A stretch of 64,000 nucleotides of DNA from an uncultured Clostridia bacterium (GTDB taxonomy: Bacteria; Bacillota; Clostridia; Oscillospirales; Ruminococcaceae), in the NCBI GenBank assembly GCA_947627985.1, contig CANQYD010000001.1:86576-150575 (forward strand), read 5' to 3'. A model generated the notes under the pieces. That model worked only from the letters and a program-made list of their open reading frames with translations. It did not search any database and was not told where the DNA came from. Made by a program: the position numbers and the translations under genes. Shown piece after piece: positions 1 to 8,557 of the stretch. How positions within the stretch are numbered: the stretch's first letter is position 1; each line of letters starts with the position of its first letter.

Positions 1-693
1 GCCGAGGACATCGAATCGGTCTTTCGCTCGGCGTTCAACTATTCTTTGCATACCCATCAGCGAGAGCTTTTAAACGGCTCGGTGACTGTTAGAGGAGGCT
101 GCCGGGTCGGGATATGCGGCACTGCCGTCACGGGAGCGGGAGGCGTCGAGAGCGTAAAATACATAAGCTCTGTAAATATTCGTATCGCAAGGGAGATAAA
201 AGGGTGCGCCGACGAAGTGATCAATACATGCTTTAAAAGCGGCCCCAAGGGACTTTTGGTGATAGGTCCGCCGGCTTCCGGAAAGACCACTCTTTTGCGG
301 GACATCTCCCGCCAGCTCGGCTCGCGTTTTAGAATATCTTTGATAGATGAGCGCGGCGAGATTTCGGCAGCCTCGGGAAGTATACCGCAAAACGACGTCG
401 GCATTTTAACTGACGTATTCTTTTCCTACCCGAAAGCCGAAGGGATCGAGACAGCCGTTCGGGTGATGAGTCCGCTTGCGGTAATAGTCGATGAGATAGG
501 TTCAGAGCGCGACCTAAAAGCCCTTGAATTCGCGCTTCACTCGGGGGTAAGCATAATTTCAGCCGTTCACGCGGAAAATCTTGAAGACGCTCTTAAAAAG
601 CCGATCATCAAAAGTCTCTACGACTGCGGAGCGTTTTCCTATGCCGCGGTGTTAAATCATGAAAGAAAAGCGGAGGTGGAAAAAATTGTTTAG
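1..693 (+). CDS. spoIIIAA: Stage III sporulation protein AA, 5' end cut by the window
   Basis: This is the cytosolic mother-cell ATPase of the SpoIIIA-SpoIIQ channel that feeds the forespore, related to type II/IV secretion ATPases (family knowledge). The frame is open from base 1, so the gene begins outside the window; 230 C-terminal residues are visible. A Walker A motif, GPPASGKTTLL, is encoded near base 270, and a Walker B-like VIVDEIGSE follows near base 485. The 3' end overlaps spoIIIAB by 35 nt, and the next seven genes are the rest of the operon in the usual order, which fixes the identity. Confidence 0.95.
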   Translation, partial: AEDIESVFRSAFNYSLHTHQRELLNGSVTVRGGCRVGICGTAVTGAGGVESVKYISSVNIRIAREIKGCADEVINTCFKSGPKGLLVIGPPASGKTTLLRDISRQLGSRFRISLIDERGEISAASGSIPQNDVGILTDVFFSYPKAEGIETAVRVMSPLAVIVDEIGSERDLKALEFALHSGVSIISAVHAENLEDALKKPIIKSLYDCGAFSYAAVLNHERKAEVEKIV

Positions 694-1153
694 GATATAT
701 CTCTGCGGCGCTCTGAGCCTGTCGACATTCATGATCTCAGCCGAGCTTCACCGTCTCCGCGAAAAGGAAGCGGACGAGCCGAAGAGGCTTGCGGAAGCGG
801 TCTCGAAGATGATACCCCTTGTATGCTACGACTCAGCCGACGTCTACACCCTCTCAAAGAGCGCTATGACGGGCTTTCCGGAGTTTTCAAAGATCACTGC
901 CGGCAATTTCCCGGAGCAGTGGAAAAGCGCCTGCAAGACTATACATGATCCCGAATCCGCAAAGCTGATGAGCCTGTGCGGAGACATCTTGGGCTCAAGC
1001 GACGGCGACAGCCAGATCGAGCGGCTGCGGCTTTTGAGAAGCGATTTAAGAGCAAGAGCGGAGGAGCTGAAAAAGCGCTGTCAGGGCACGAAGAGGCTCT
1101 ATTACACCCTCGGGGCGCTGTCGGGGCTTGCGGCGTCGGTGATGATGATTTAA
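659..1153 (+). CDS. spoIIIAB: Stage III sporulation protein AB
   Basis: This is a membrane protein of the SpoIIIA channel, distantly related to GspF of type II secretion (family knowledge). It has 164 residues, with hydrophobic segments at the extreme N-terminus (about 11-27) and C-terminus (about 147-164) around a charged helical middle, as usual for the family. The start lies inside the end of spoIIIAA, which suggests translational coupling. Position in the operon and length support the call more than any single motif does. Confidence 0.92.
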   Translation: MKEKRRWKKLFRIYLCGALSLSTFMISAELHRLREKEADEPKRLAEAVSKMIPLVCYDSADVYTLSKSAMTGFPEFSKITAGNFPEQWKSACKTIHDPESAKLMSLCGDILGSSDGDSQIERLRLLRSDLRARAEELKKRCQGTKRLYYTLGALSGLAASVMMI

Positions 1154-1162
1154 GGAGAAAAA

Positions 1163-1357
1163 ATGGACGTAACACTGATTTTTCAGATAGCGGGTCTCGG
1201 GATAATCGTAGCCGTGCTGAGCCAGCTTTTAAAGCGCGCCGAGAGGGACGAGCAGGCGCTGATGATAACCATAGCGGGGCTTGTCATCGTGATGGTTATG
1301 CTTGTAAACGAGATATCCGACCTCTTTGACACCGTCAGAACGGCGTTCGGCTTCTGA
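1163..1357 (+). CDS. spoIIIAC: Stage III sporulation protein AC
   Basis: This is a 64-residue integral membrane protein with two hydrophobic helices (about 6-22 and 33-52), matching the normal size of SpoIIIAC. It is a component of the mother-cell channel complex. A ribosome-binding site (AAGGAG) sits just before the ATG. The stop codon shares a base with the start of spoIIIAD (TGATG), so the two are probably translationally coupled. Confidence 0.93.
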   Translation: MDVTLIFQIAGLGIIVAVLSQLLKRAERDEQALMITIAGLVIVMVMLVNEISDLFDTVRTAFGF

Positions 1358-1746
1358 TGGACATCGTAAAAGTCGCCGCGGTATGCATGATAACGGCGAT
1401 CCTTGCAAAAGTCATACAGCCGACAAACCGCGATCTTGCGGCTGTTTTATCGGTCTCGGCGGTAATCTTCTGCGCTTTTATCGCCATAGACGGCATAAGC
1501 GGAGTATTTTCGGGCGCCGACGGGCTTTTAAGCGGTGCGGGAATACCCTCGGGCTGCCTGTCCGTCGCATTCAAAGCCTTGGGAATATGCTACATAAGCG
1601 AGCTTTGCGCGGCTTCCTGCCGGGACTGCGGGGAGACGGCTCTTGCCTCGGCTGTCGATATGTCTGGAAGGGTCGCGATATCGCTTCTCATGCTCCCGCT
1701 GATACGGCAGTTTATCGAGATTTGCAGGGCGGTTTTAGACGCATGA
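1357..1746 (+). CDS. spoIIIAD: Stage III sporulation protein AD
   Basis: This is a 129-residue membrane protein with an N-terminal helix, a second hydrophobic stretch near residues 25-50 and a C-terminal helix, all typical of SpoIIIAD. It acts with SpoIIIAC and SpoIIIAE in the mother-cell membrane during engulfment. The ATG overlaps the spoIIIAC stop, and its own stop overlaps the ATG of spoIIIAE by four bases (ATGA). Confidence 0.93.
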   Translation: MDIVKVAAVCMITAILAKVIQPTNRDLAAVLSVSAVIFCAFIAIDGISGVFSGADGLLSGAGIPSGCLSVAFKALGICYISELCAASCRDCGETALASAVDMSGRVAISLLMLPLIRQFIEICRAVLDA

Positions 1747-2840
1747 AAAAGCTCCTGACGATCCTCTCGGCGCTCCTTCTTGCCCTCGCTTTTTCGGTGA
1801 CCGTTTACGCGGAAGATGATTTGGGTGAAGATATCTACAGCTCCGTGGGCGGGATAGATATTGACGATGTCAAAGATGATCTTTCAGACCTCGGAATAGA
1901 TCCTAATGAACCCGAGACCGTAGAAAATCTGAATCCGCAGTCGGCGGTATCATATATAAAAAAGCTCTTCATGTCGGCGCTGAGAGGACCTTTGACGATG
2001 ATCCTGACAGTGCTCGTCTTTGCCGCGATATGTTCCGTCTCCCAAACTCTGAGCTTCAAGGCGGGGGTCTACGGGGAACTCTTTGTGCTCGTATGCTTCA
2101 TATCATTAAGCGGAAGAGCCGTCGAAGCCTTTTCACTCGGGGTCGGAGCGGTCAAAGGCGCAAGCGGCTTCATGCTCTCATATATCCCGATATTCGGCTC
2201 GATTGCAGCCGCTTCGGGAAATCTCTCGGCAGCCGTTTCCTACAACGCGATACTTTTATATTTCTGCGAAGCCGCGGCGCTTGCGGCATCAGGAATTTTA
2301 AGACCTCTTCTCTGCTCGATGCTTGTCCTCTCGGCGGCACAGGCTTTAAGCCCCGAGCTTGCGGGTATAACATCGGCGATAAAAAACGCCGTGACCACGC
2401 TTTTAGGCTTTGTGATGACGATGTTTTTGGGGATAATCGGCTTGCAGAGCGCCGTCGGCAGGACTGCCGAGGGGCTTGCCGTCAGAGCCGGGAAGTACGC
2501 CGTCTCAAGCTTTGTACCGGTGATCGGATACTCTTTATCGGAATCCTACCGAACCGTCAGCCTGAGCCTGAGTGCGATAAGAACGGCTGTCGGAGCCTTC
2601 GGAGTTGTCATAATCTGCCTGTTTATGCTCTCGCCGATAATCTCAGCCCTTGTCTACAAAACCGCCTTCATTCTCTGCGGGTGGATATGCAGGCTGACCG
2701 GTGCAGAGCGGCTTTGCGGGCTGATGTACGGTCTTGCCGACGTCTTTTCCTTCCTCTCGACGGTGCTTATCTTCTTCATGCTTATGCTCACCGTCGCGAC
2801 GGGAATGCTGATACTTTTGGGAGGGACGATCCTCACATGA
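1743..2840 (+). CDS. spoIIIAE: Stage III sporulation protein AE
   Basis: This is the largest membrane component of the SpoIIIA complex: 365 residues with a cleavable signal peptide (MKKLLTILSALLLALAF, ending near VYA), an acidic extracytoplasmic stretch to about residue 75, and then multiple membrane helices. I chose the ATG at 1743 because it overlaps the spoIIIAD stop (ATGA) and opens directly into the signal peptide. The reading frame is open far upstream, but that part does not look coding. The stop overlaps the spoIIIAF start by four bases. Confidence 0.94.
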   Translation: MKKLLTILSALLLALAFSVTVYAEDDLGEDIYSSVGGIDIDDVKDDLSDLGIDPNEPETVENLNPQSAVSYIKKLFMSALRGPLTMILTVLVFAAICSVSQTLSFKAGVYGELFVLVCFISLSGRAVEAFSLGVGAVKGASGFMLSYIPIFGSIAAASGNLSAAVSYNAILLYFCEAAALAASGILRPLLCSMLVLSAAQALSPELAGITSAIKNAVTTLLGFVMTMFLGIIGLQSAVGRTAEGLAVRAGKYAVSSFVPVIGYSLSESYRTVSLSLSAIRTAVGAFGVVIICLFMLSPIISALVYKTAFILCGWICRLTGAERLCGLMYGLADVFSFLSTVLIFFMLMLTVATGMLILLGGTILT

Positions 2841-3301
2841 AAACTCTCGCCGGGATAACCCTTGCCGTATGCGCGCTTTCGGTCGTCCACACGGCTCTTT
2901 CGATGCTTGCGCCCGATAGGTACCGCCGAGAAATGCGGACGATAGTCGCGCTCATAGCTGTTGCGGCGCTTGCTCATGTGATATCGGGCGCGGATTTTTC
3001 CTATGATGATTTTGATTTCGGGGATTTGTCGGGCGGTGCATTTTTAAGCCGCGACGACCTAATAAAAAAAGAACTTGAGGACAAGATTTCCGACTATATA
3101 TCCTCTCTTTTATCGGAGAGGGGGATAGTCCCGAAAAAAATCTCGGTGACTGCGACTATTGACGGGCAGCGGCGCATATCTATTACAAAGGCAAGTCTTA
3201 CCTTAGACCGGACCTACCGCGAGGAGGAGCCTAAGATATCCTCCCTGATACGGGAGAACGTGGCAGACATTCCGATAGATTACTTTTACGGGGACGGATA
3301 A
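2837..3301 (+). CDS. spoIIIAF: Stage III sporulation protein AF
   Basis: This is a 154-residue protein with two N-terminal membrane helices (about 5-22 and 35-50) and a soluble C-terminal domain with a ring-building-like beta/alpha pattern, as in SpoIIIAF. The start at 2837 overlaps the spoIIIAE stop. A much longer open frame exists upstream but is an out-of-frame read of spoIIIAE. The next gene begins at the very next base after the stop. Confidence 0.92.
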   Translation: MKTLAGITLAVCALSVVHTALSMLAPDRYRREMRTIVALIAVAALAHVISGADFSYDDFDFGDLSGGAFLSRDDLIKKELEDKISDYISSLLSERGIVPKKISVTATIDGQRRISITKASLTLDRTYREEEPKISSLIRENVADIPIDYFYGDG

Positions 3302-3805
3302 ATGATTGAAGAGATAAAAAAGAAGCTCGGCGAGAAGCCCGCTCCGAGGCTGCTGATATATTCCGCGGCTGCCATAATCTGCGTTTTGCTGCTGCTGTTT
3401 TTAAAAAATCCCTCGGGCGACGACGTCAGAATCCCGGATATTCCCGTCGATGACATAAAGCCCGAGGCAACAGATTACGCCTCGGAGCTTGAAGATAAAC
3501 TGCGGCTCATCGTCTCCGAGATCGAAGGCACGGGAAAAGTCAGCGTGATGGTGACGGTGTCGGGAAGCGAGGAGAAGATATATGCCGAAAACATCAGCGA
3601 ATCTGACGGCAGAAGCGACTCGGAGACCGTCATCATCGGCTCCAAAGAAGCGCTTTTAAAAGAGATCAGACGACCCGAAGTCACGGGTGTACTGATCGTC
3701 TGCTCGGGCGGCGACAGACCGCAGATAAAGGAAAAGGTGGTAAATGCGGTATCTACCGTATTGAATATACCCACAAGCAAGGTTTATGTGACCAAATCAG
3801 AATAA
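3302..3805 (+). CDS. spoIIIAG: Stage III sporulation protein AG
   Basis: This is a 167-residue single-pass protein with a membrane helix at about residues 17-36 followed by an extracytoplasmic domain. SpoIIIAG forms the large ring of the channel in the intermembrane space and is structurally akin to type III secretion ring proteins (family knowledge). The C-terminal region contains the ring-building fold region (KVSVMVTVSGSE and the GVLIVCSGGD stretch). It starts directly after the spoIIIAF stop with no gap. Confidence 0.94.
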   Translation: MIEEIKKKLGEKPAPRLLIYSAAAIICVLLLLFLKNPSGDDVRIPDIPVDDIKPEATDYASELEDKLRLIVSEIEGTGKVSVMVTVSGSEEKIYAENISESDGRSDSETVIIGSKEALLKEIRRPEVTGVLIVCSGGDRPQIKEKVVNAVSTVLNIPTSKVYVTKSE

Positions 3806-3817
3806 CAGGAGGATTTT

Positions 3818-4381
3818 ATGAGAAATTTCCGCAAAAGCTTCAACATGAGGATCAACAAAAAACACATCATTCTTGCCGGGCTGACGCTTCTTTTGGGAAT
3901 CGCAGTCTATGCGAACTACCGCCTCAGCACCGAGAAAATCCCGACCACGGAGGTCATGGAAGGCGTTGATCTGAGCGATACATACGGCGAAGTGCAGTAT
4001 GTAAACGGCACGTCTTTGGACAGCTATTCCTCGGAGGATTACTTCGCCCAGGCGAGGCTTGATAAGCTTTCAGCCCGCGACGAAGCCGTCGAGACCTTAA
4101 AGATGGTCCTTGAAGGTCAGGACATCACCGATGAGGAACTTGCGACCTACACCGAGAACGCAGTCAATCTTTCATCTTTGATCGAGAGCGAGACGACGGT
4201 GGAAAATCTCATCTTAGCCTGCGGATATGAGGACTGCGTCGTATATCTCGACGGCGAGAACGCAAGCGTCGTAGTCAAGTCAGACGGGCTTTCGGCGTCG
4301 CAGGCGGCAGAGATCAAGGACATACTTCTGAACGAGACTTCGGTTGAAAATGAAAATATCAGAATTTTTGAGGTAAAGTAG
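3818..4381 (+). CDS. spoIIIAH: Stage III sporulation protein AH
   Basis: This is a 187-residue single-pass protein, the mother-cell partner of forespore SpoIIQ in B. subtilis. The N-terminus is basic, followed by a helix (IILAGLTLLLGIAVYANY), a low-complexity acidic linker and the C-terminal ring-building domain. An AGGAGG site lies seven bases before the ATG. It closes the spoIIIA operon; a separate promoter follows immediately. No spoIIQ gene is visible in this window. Confidence 0.93.
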   Translation: MRNFRKSFNMRINKKHIILAGLTLLLGIAVYANYRLSTEKIPTTEVMEGVDLSDTYGEVQYVNGTSLDSYSSEDYFAQARLDKLSARDEAVETLKMVLEGQDITDEELATYTENAVNLSSLIESETTVENLILACGYEDCVVYLDGENASVVVKSDGLSASQAAEIKDILLNETSVENENIRIFEVK

Positions 4382-4410
4382 TTGAATTTCTTTTCGGAAT
4401 GTGTTATACT
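4382..4410 (+). promoter_or_regulatory. Sigma-A promoter for the Asp23-nusB block
   Basis: TTGAAT (4382-4387), a 17-nt spacer, then TATACT (4405-4410) preceded by TG at the extended -10 position. It begins at the base after the spoIIIAH stop, so it separates housekeeping transcription from the sporulation operon. Confidence 0.75.
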
Positions 4411-4482
4411 TATACCGTATAAATGCATAAAGGATTGCGAAGCCTTCACATTTCAGCAAGGAAGTAAAAAGGAGTATGAAAT

Positions 4483-4845
4483 ATGGAAAATTCCCAGACC
4501 GGAAAAAAGGGCACTCTCAGAGTCTCCGAGAGCGTAATAGTCACCATCGCAAAGAACGCGGCGCTTGAGATCGACGGCGTATACAAAATCCCGTCCAAAT
4601 CTTTTAGGATCAAGAGCCTTCTTTCCTCGCCGTCAGACCCCTGCGACATCAGGGTCTCGATGACGGAAGGAGTATGCGCGCTCAGCGTTCCGATAGTCAT
4701 TAAAAGCGGGTACAACTCCGTCACAGTGAGCGAGCAGATTCAGGAAAGAGTCAAGTCTGCGGTGCAGTCGATGACCGGCGTCACCGTGGCAAAAGTTGAC
4801 GTCACCGTCAGCGACGTATACTTCGATACCTCTGAAAACGCCTGA
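4483..4845 (+). CDS. Asp23/Gls24 family envelope stress protein (YqhY-like)
   Basis: This is a 120-residue protein of the Asp23 family, whose members occur near fatty-acid and translation genes in Bacillota and are linked to envelope homeostasis (family knowledge). The start at 4483 follows an AAGGAG site. The family pattern is visible in RVSESVIVTIAKNAALEIDGV at the N-terminus and in the VSEQIQERVKSAVQSMTG helix. In B. subtilis the ortholog yqhY also lies between the spoIIIA operon and nusB, so the position supports the call. The exact biochemical role is unknown. Confidence 0.85.
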   Translation: MENSQTGKKGTLRVSESVIVTIAKNAALEIDGVYKIPSKSFRIKSLLSSPSDPCDIRVSMTEGVCALSVPIVIKSGYNSVTVSEQIQERVKSAVQSMTGVTVAKVDVTVSDVYFDTSENA

Positions 4846-4849
4846 TAAA

Positions 4850-4885
4850 CCAATAGCCGAACGGTTTTTGCCGTTTGGCTGTTGG
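4850..4885 (+). terminator. Hairpin between the Asp23 gene and nusB
   Basis: An inverted repeat of 15 bases per arm (CCAATAGCCGAACGG / CCGTTTGGCTGTTGG, with G-T pairs) encloses a TTTTTG loop. It is followed by CATATTTTGT, a weak T-run. It could be a leaky terminator or attenuator just upstream of the nusB ribosome-binding site. Confidence 0.5.
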
Positions 4886-4911
4886 CATATTTTGTAAAAC
4901 TGGAGATAAAA

Positions 4912-5325
4912 ATGACAAGACATGAAAAGCGGGAAGCCGAGTTTTTGCTTCTCTTTGAAAAGACCTTCCGCAATGAATCCGTATCTGAGCTCGTGACGAT
5001 GCATGAGAGGGACTATGAGTACGAGTGCGACGAGGAGATCGAAAAAACCGCCTCGGAGGTGGTCGAAAAGCTTCCCGAGATAGATAAGATCATCGAGAAA
5101 TTTTCCCCGAAAAGAAAAGTTCAAAGAATCCCGAGGGTGAATCTCACGGCTCTTCGGCTCGCGATTTTTGAGATACTTTACCGCGGCGACGTGATCCCGA
5201 CAAACGCGGCAGTCAACGAGGCTGTCGGACTTGTGAAGGCATATGCTCAGGACAGCGACGTAAAATTTGTGAACGGCGTCCTCGGTGCATTCACGAGGAG
5301 CCTGAAAAATCCCGAAAATGAGTAA
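4912..5325 (+). CDS. nusB: Transcription antitermination factor NusB
   Basis: This is a 137-residue all-helical RNA-binding protein that acts with NusE (S10) on boxA in rRNA antitermination. The N-terminus MTRHEKREAEFLLLFE is the family opening, and the RIPRVNLTALRLAIFEI and TNAAVNEAVGLVKAY stretches are conserved. I start at the ATG at 4912, with GGAG eight bases upstream, rather than at a TTG 30 bases earlier that lies in the terminator hairpin. It overlaps the next gene by eight bases. Confidence 0.93.
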   Translation: MTRHEKREAEFLLLFEKTFRNESVSELVTMHERDYEYECDEEIEKTASEVVEKLPEIDKIIEKFSPKRKVQRIPRVNLTALRLAIFEILYRGDVIPTNAAVNEAVGLVKAYAQDSDVKFVNGVLGAFTRSLKNPENE

Positions 5326-6259
5326 CTTTTTGGGATTTGACACCAGCAACTACACCACCTCGGCGGCGGCATATATTTCCTCTTCCGGGAATATGATAAG
5401 CCGCAAAAAGCTGCTTCCCGTGAAAGAAGGGGAGAAGGGGCTTCGGCAGTCGGACGCGCTTTTTCATCATGTGCGTCAGCTTCCCGAGATATATCCCGAC
5501 GTCCTTTCTTTGGGTGATTTTTCCGCATGTGCGGTATCGTCAAGACCGAGAAATCTCCCGGGCAGCTACATGCCCTGCTTCCTTGCGGGTAAAACCCTTG
5601 CGGACGGGATATCGAAAAGCCTCGGGATACCGCTTTATGAGACCTCACATCAGGTCGGGCACGTCTTGGCGGCGCTTTATTCATCGAAAAAAACGGAGCT
5701 TTTGTATCGGAATTCCCCATTTATTGCCTTTCACCTCAGCGGCGGCACGACCGACTGCATCTTATGCACCCCCGACCCCGACGAGATCATAACCTGCCGG
5801 GAGCTGCTTTCGTCATCTGACCTAAAGGCAGGTCAGGCGGTGGACAGGGTAGGGCTGATGCTCGGGCTTAAGTTCCCATGCGGACCCGATCTTGAAAAGC
5901 TTGCCGAACGGTCCGATCGGATTTTTAAGATAAAACCCGCGGTCAAGGACGGCTGCCCGTCGTTTTCGGGTCTTGAAAATAAATGTCGGGAAATGCTTAA
6001 AAAAGGCGAATCCGCGTGTGATATCGCGCTTTACTGCATAAAATATATCGAGACCTCCCTTATCGCGATGACCGAGGCTGCGCTCGGATTATCGGGCGAT
6101 CTGCCTCTTGTCTACGCAGGAGGGGTCATGAGCAACAAGATCATCAAAAACGCCGTACTTGAGCGCTTTGAGGCATATTTTGCGGAGCCGGAGTTCTCCT
6201 CCGACAACGCCTGCGGTATCGCACTTTATGCGGCTCTCAAGAGCGGATTGAAGGTATAA
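5318..6259 (+). CDS. TsaD/Kae1-like paralog (ASKHA fold, function unknown)
   Basis: This is a 313-residue protein related to the TsaD/Kae1 tRNA N6-threonylcarbamoyladenosine synthesis subunit. The opening FLGFDTSNYTTS is the ATPase-fold phosphate loop, SHQVGH supplies the HxxxH metal ligands, and LSGGTTD and YAGGVMSNKII correspond to conserved nucleotide-binding loops. It is probably not the main TsaD, because it sits alone between nusB and xseA, a location I recall for a paralog in many Clostridia. The two candidate metal histidines are present, so it may be catalytically active. The substrate is unknown. Confidence 0.75.
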   Translation: MSNFLGFDTSNYTTSAAAYISSSGNMISRKKLLPVKEGEKGLRQSDALFHHVRQLPEIYPDVLSLGDFSACAVSSRPRNLPGSYMPCFLAGKTLADGISKSLGIPLYETSHQVGHVLAALYSSKKTELLYRNSPFIAFHLSGGTTDCILCTPDPDEIITCRELLSSSDLKAGQAVDRVGLMLGLKFPCGPDLEKLAERSDRIFKIKPAVKDGCPSFSGLENKCREMLKKGESACDIALYCIKYIETSLIAMTEAALGLSGDLPLVYAGGVMSNKIIKNAVLERFEAYFAEPEFSSDNACGIALYAALKSGLKV

Positions 6260-6260
6260 T

Positions 6261-7463
6261 ATGGCAATTTACACCGTAACACAAATCGCAAACGTGCTGT
6301 CGGCAAAGCTTAAGACCGAGCCGAAATTTCGGGGGATCGCTGTTAAAGGCGAGCTTTCCGACGTCGGTTCCGACCGCTCGGGGCACCTCTATTTCCGTCT
6401 GAAAGAGGGGAATGCCGGGCTTCGGGGCGTGATGTTTTCGCAAAATGCCGCCAAGCTGAAATTTCTTCCTATCGAGGGAATGTCGGTGATCGCGTACGGC
6501 GGTATCGACTACTATCAGCGCGACGGCAGCTGCGAGATCGTGACTACCCAGCTTCTTCCGGCAGGGGAGGGAGCCGAATATCTCGCCCTTGCAAAGCTCA
6601 AGGAAAAGCTGACGGCTCTTGGGGTATTCACAGCCCCAAAGAAGCCGATACCCCGATATCCCAAGTCGATCGCGGTCGTCACCTCTCCCAACGGAGCCGC
6701 CATCATGGACATAAAAAACATCGTTTCACGCCGCTACCCCGTCGCCGAGATCAGGCTCTTTCCGACGCTCGTTCAGGGGATAAGCGCCCCGGAAAATATC
6801 GCAAAAGCCCTTTATGAAGCGGATTCATCGGGCTGCGACACCTTGATACTCGCACGCGGGGGAGGCTCCTCCGAGGATCTTTCCGCGTTCAATGCCGAGG
6901 CGGTGGTGATGGCTGTATATAACTGTCAAACTCCCATAATTTCGGCAGTCGGGCATGAGACGGATTGGTCCCTTTCCGACCTTGCAGCCGACCTTAGGGC
7001 GCCGACGCCGTCGGGCGCGGCAGAACTCGCAACGCCGGACATCACGGTGATGATACAGGAGATAAACATCATCGCAACCGATCTTAAAAAGCTGGTCGGC
7101 TCAAGAATTTCAGCAAAAAAAGAGGAGCTTAAAAGCTTTGAATTCGCGCTTGCGGGATTATCCCCGAAATCGAAAATCAAAGCCCGCGTGGACGGTCTCA
7201 AAGCCATTGAGGAAACGATGGAATCCGCAAAGAATCATAAACTTGAGATTTGCAGGATCGCTATTTCCTCGCTCGGCGAAATGCTTTCCGGGCTGAATCC
7301 CGAAAATATTTTGAGCCGCGGCTACGCCATGGTTTACAAGAACGGAACCGTCGCAGACAGCGCAGATAAGCTCTCGGCGGGCGACAATATAAAAATAGTC
7401 ATGCGCGGCGGAAACGTCGGCGCAGAGGTCAAAAAAGTGTTGGTGAACGAAGATGAACTATGA
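6261..7463 (+). CDS. xseA: Exodeoxyribonuclease VII large subunit
   Basis: This is a 400-residue catalytic subunit of the single-strand exonuclease ExoVII. An OB domain at about 1-100 (YTVTQIANVLSAKL, VKGELSD, GHLYFRLKEG) is followed by the catalytic domain with TSPNGAAIMDI, ARGGGSSEDL and SAVGHETDWSLSDL, then coiled coil. The C-terminal LSRGYAMVYK motif is present. The gene overlaps xseB by 11 bases, as expected for co-translated subunits. Confidence 0.96.
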   Translation: MAIYTVTQIANVLSAKLKTEPKFRGIAVKGELSDVGSDRSGHLYFRLKEGNAGLRGVMFSQNAAKLKFLPIEGMSVIAYGGIDYYQRDGSCEIVTTQLLPAGEGAEYLALAKLKEKLTALGVFTAPKKPIPRYPKSIAVVTSPNGAAIMDIKNIVSRRYPVAEIRLFPTLVQGISAPENIAKALYEADSSGCDTLILARGGGSSEDLSAFNAEAVVMAVYNCQTPIISAVGHETDWSLSDLAADLRAPTPSGAAELATPDITVMIQEINIIATDLKKLVGSRISAKKEELKSFEFALAGLSPKSKIKARVDGLKAIEETMESAKNHKLEICRIAISSLGEMLSGLNPENILSRGYAMVYKNGTVADSADKLSAGDNIKIVMRGGNVGAEVKKVLVNEDEL

Positions 7464-7632
7464 GGAATCGGTAAAGAGGTTAAGGGAAATCTGCTCGAAA
7501 CTCAGGGACGAAAACACGTCCTTGGAGGAGACGGCGTCGCTCTATAACGAGGGCAAAAAGCTTTTGGATGAGTGCCGCAAGACGCTGGATAAAATTTCAA
7601 GCGAGATCGGAAGCGGTGATCAAAATGGCTGA
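7453..7632 (+). CDS. xseB: Exodeoxyribonuclease VII small subunit
   Basis: This is a 59-residue helical protein (MNYEESVKRLREICSKL, then the conserved SLEETASLYNEGKKLLDEC). Family members coat the XseA coiled coil and are required for ExoVII activity. It starts inside the end of xseA, and its stop overlaps the ispA start. The length is slightly under the usual 60-80 residues. Confidence 0.92.
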   Translation: MNYEESVKRLREICSKLRDENTSLEETASLYNEGKKLLDECRKTLDKISSEIGSGDQNG

Positions 7633-8539
7633 TTACTCCGACCGCTTAAGGCTCGAAGCCGAGAAGATAAACGCCTGTTTATCGGCATTTCCGGAGCTTA
7701 AAATATCCGAAAATTCGCCTTGGGAGAAGGTACTTGAAGCCGAAAATTACGCCCTTTCGGCAGGCGGTAAGAGAATCAGGGCAGCGCTTTGCGTGATGTT
7801 TTATGAGCTTTTCAGCGGCTGCAAAAATATCCCCGAATATGTCTACGAAGCCGCCTGCGCTATTGAGATGATGCACACGTTTTCCCTTATCCACGACGAC
7901 ATGCCCGAGATGGACGACGACGACTTAAGACGTGGCAAACCCGCCGTTCACGTCGCATTCGGAAACGCGGTCGGGCTTCTATCCGGCGATGGGCTTGCGA
8001 TACTTCCGTTTGAGATCATCTCCCGCCTTGCAAGTGAGGGAAAAATCAATCCCGAGACGGCGATTAAGCTCATCGGGATACTCAGCGGCTGTGCCGGAAA
8101 CCGCGGAATGATCGCGGGTCAGATGCTCGATCTTTGGAGCGAAGACAATCCCGAGCGGATCGATGAGGGCTTCTTGGTAAAGATGTCTGAACTTAAGACC
8201 GGGAAGATGCTGATCGCCTCCTGCCTCTTCGGAGCCGTACTTGCGGACGCAGATGAAATGCAGATGAAATCCGCCGAAATTTATGCAAAAAACGTCGGGC
8301 TTGCGTTTCAGATCGTCGACGACATCTTGGACTTGACCTCCACCAAAGAGGAGCTCGGAAAGCCGATCGGAAGCGATCTTGAGCGGCATAAACCGACGTT
8401 TGCCGACGTTTTGGGACTTGAAAACTCACAGAATGAGGCTCGCAGGCTGAGTAAAGCCGCGGCTGACGAAATCGGAAAATATCCCGGCGGAGGGCTTCTT
8501 GCCGAGCTTGCCGTCGGACTTGCAGACAGAAAAAAATGA
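7625..8539 (+). CDS. ispA: Polyprenyl (farnesyl/geranyl) diphosphate synthase
   Basis: This is a 304-residue trans-prenyltransferase that condenses IPP with allylic diphosphates. It has GGKRIRAALC, the first aspartate-rich motif in HDDMPEMDDDDLRRG, the GDGLAILPFE region, and the second motif DDILD near residue 225. I chose the ATG at 7625, which overlaps the xseB stop; an in-frame upstream extension is a read through xseB. The location between xseB and dxs matches the IspA ortholog of many Bacillota and links it to isoprenoid precursor supply. Confidence 0.93.
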   Translation: MADYSDRLRLEAEKINACLSAFPELKISENSPWEKVLEAENYALSAGGKRIRAALCVMFYELFSGCKNIPEYVYEAACAIEMMHTFSLIHDDMPEMDDDDLRRGKPAVHVAFGNAVGLLSGDGLAILPFEIISRLASEGKINPETAIKLIGILSGCAGNRGMIAGQMLDLWSEDNPERIDEGFLVKMSELKTGKMLIASCLFGAVLADADEMQMKSAEIYAKNVGLAFQIVDDILDLTSTKEELGKPIGSDLERHKPTFADVLGLENSQNEARRLSKAAADEIGKYPGGGLLAELAVGLADRKK

Positions 8540-8557
8540 CCGAAAGATGTGATATCC

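Noticed and set aside
1326..1742. Upstream extension of the spoIIIAE frame
   Set aside because: It runs out of frame through spoIIIAC and spoIIIAD; the signal peptide and ATGA overlap place the start at 1743.
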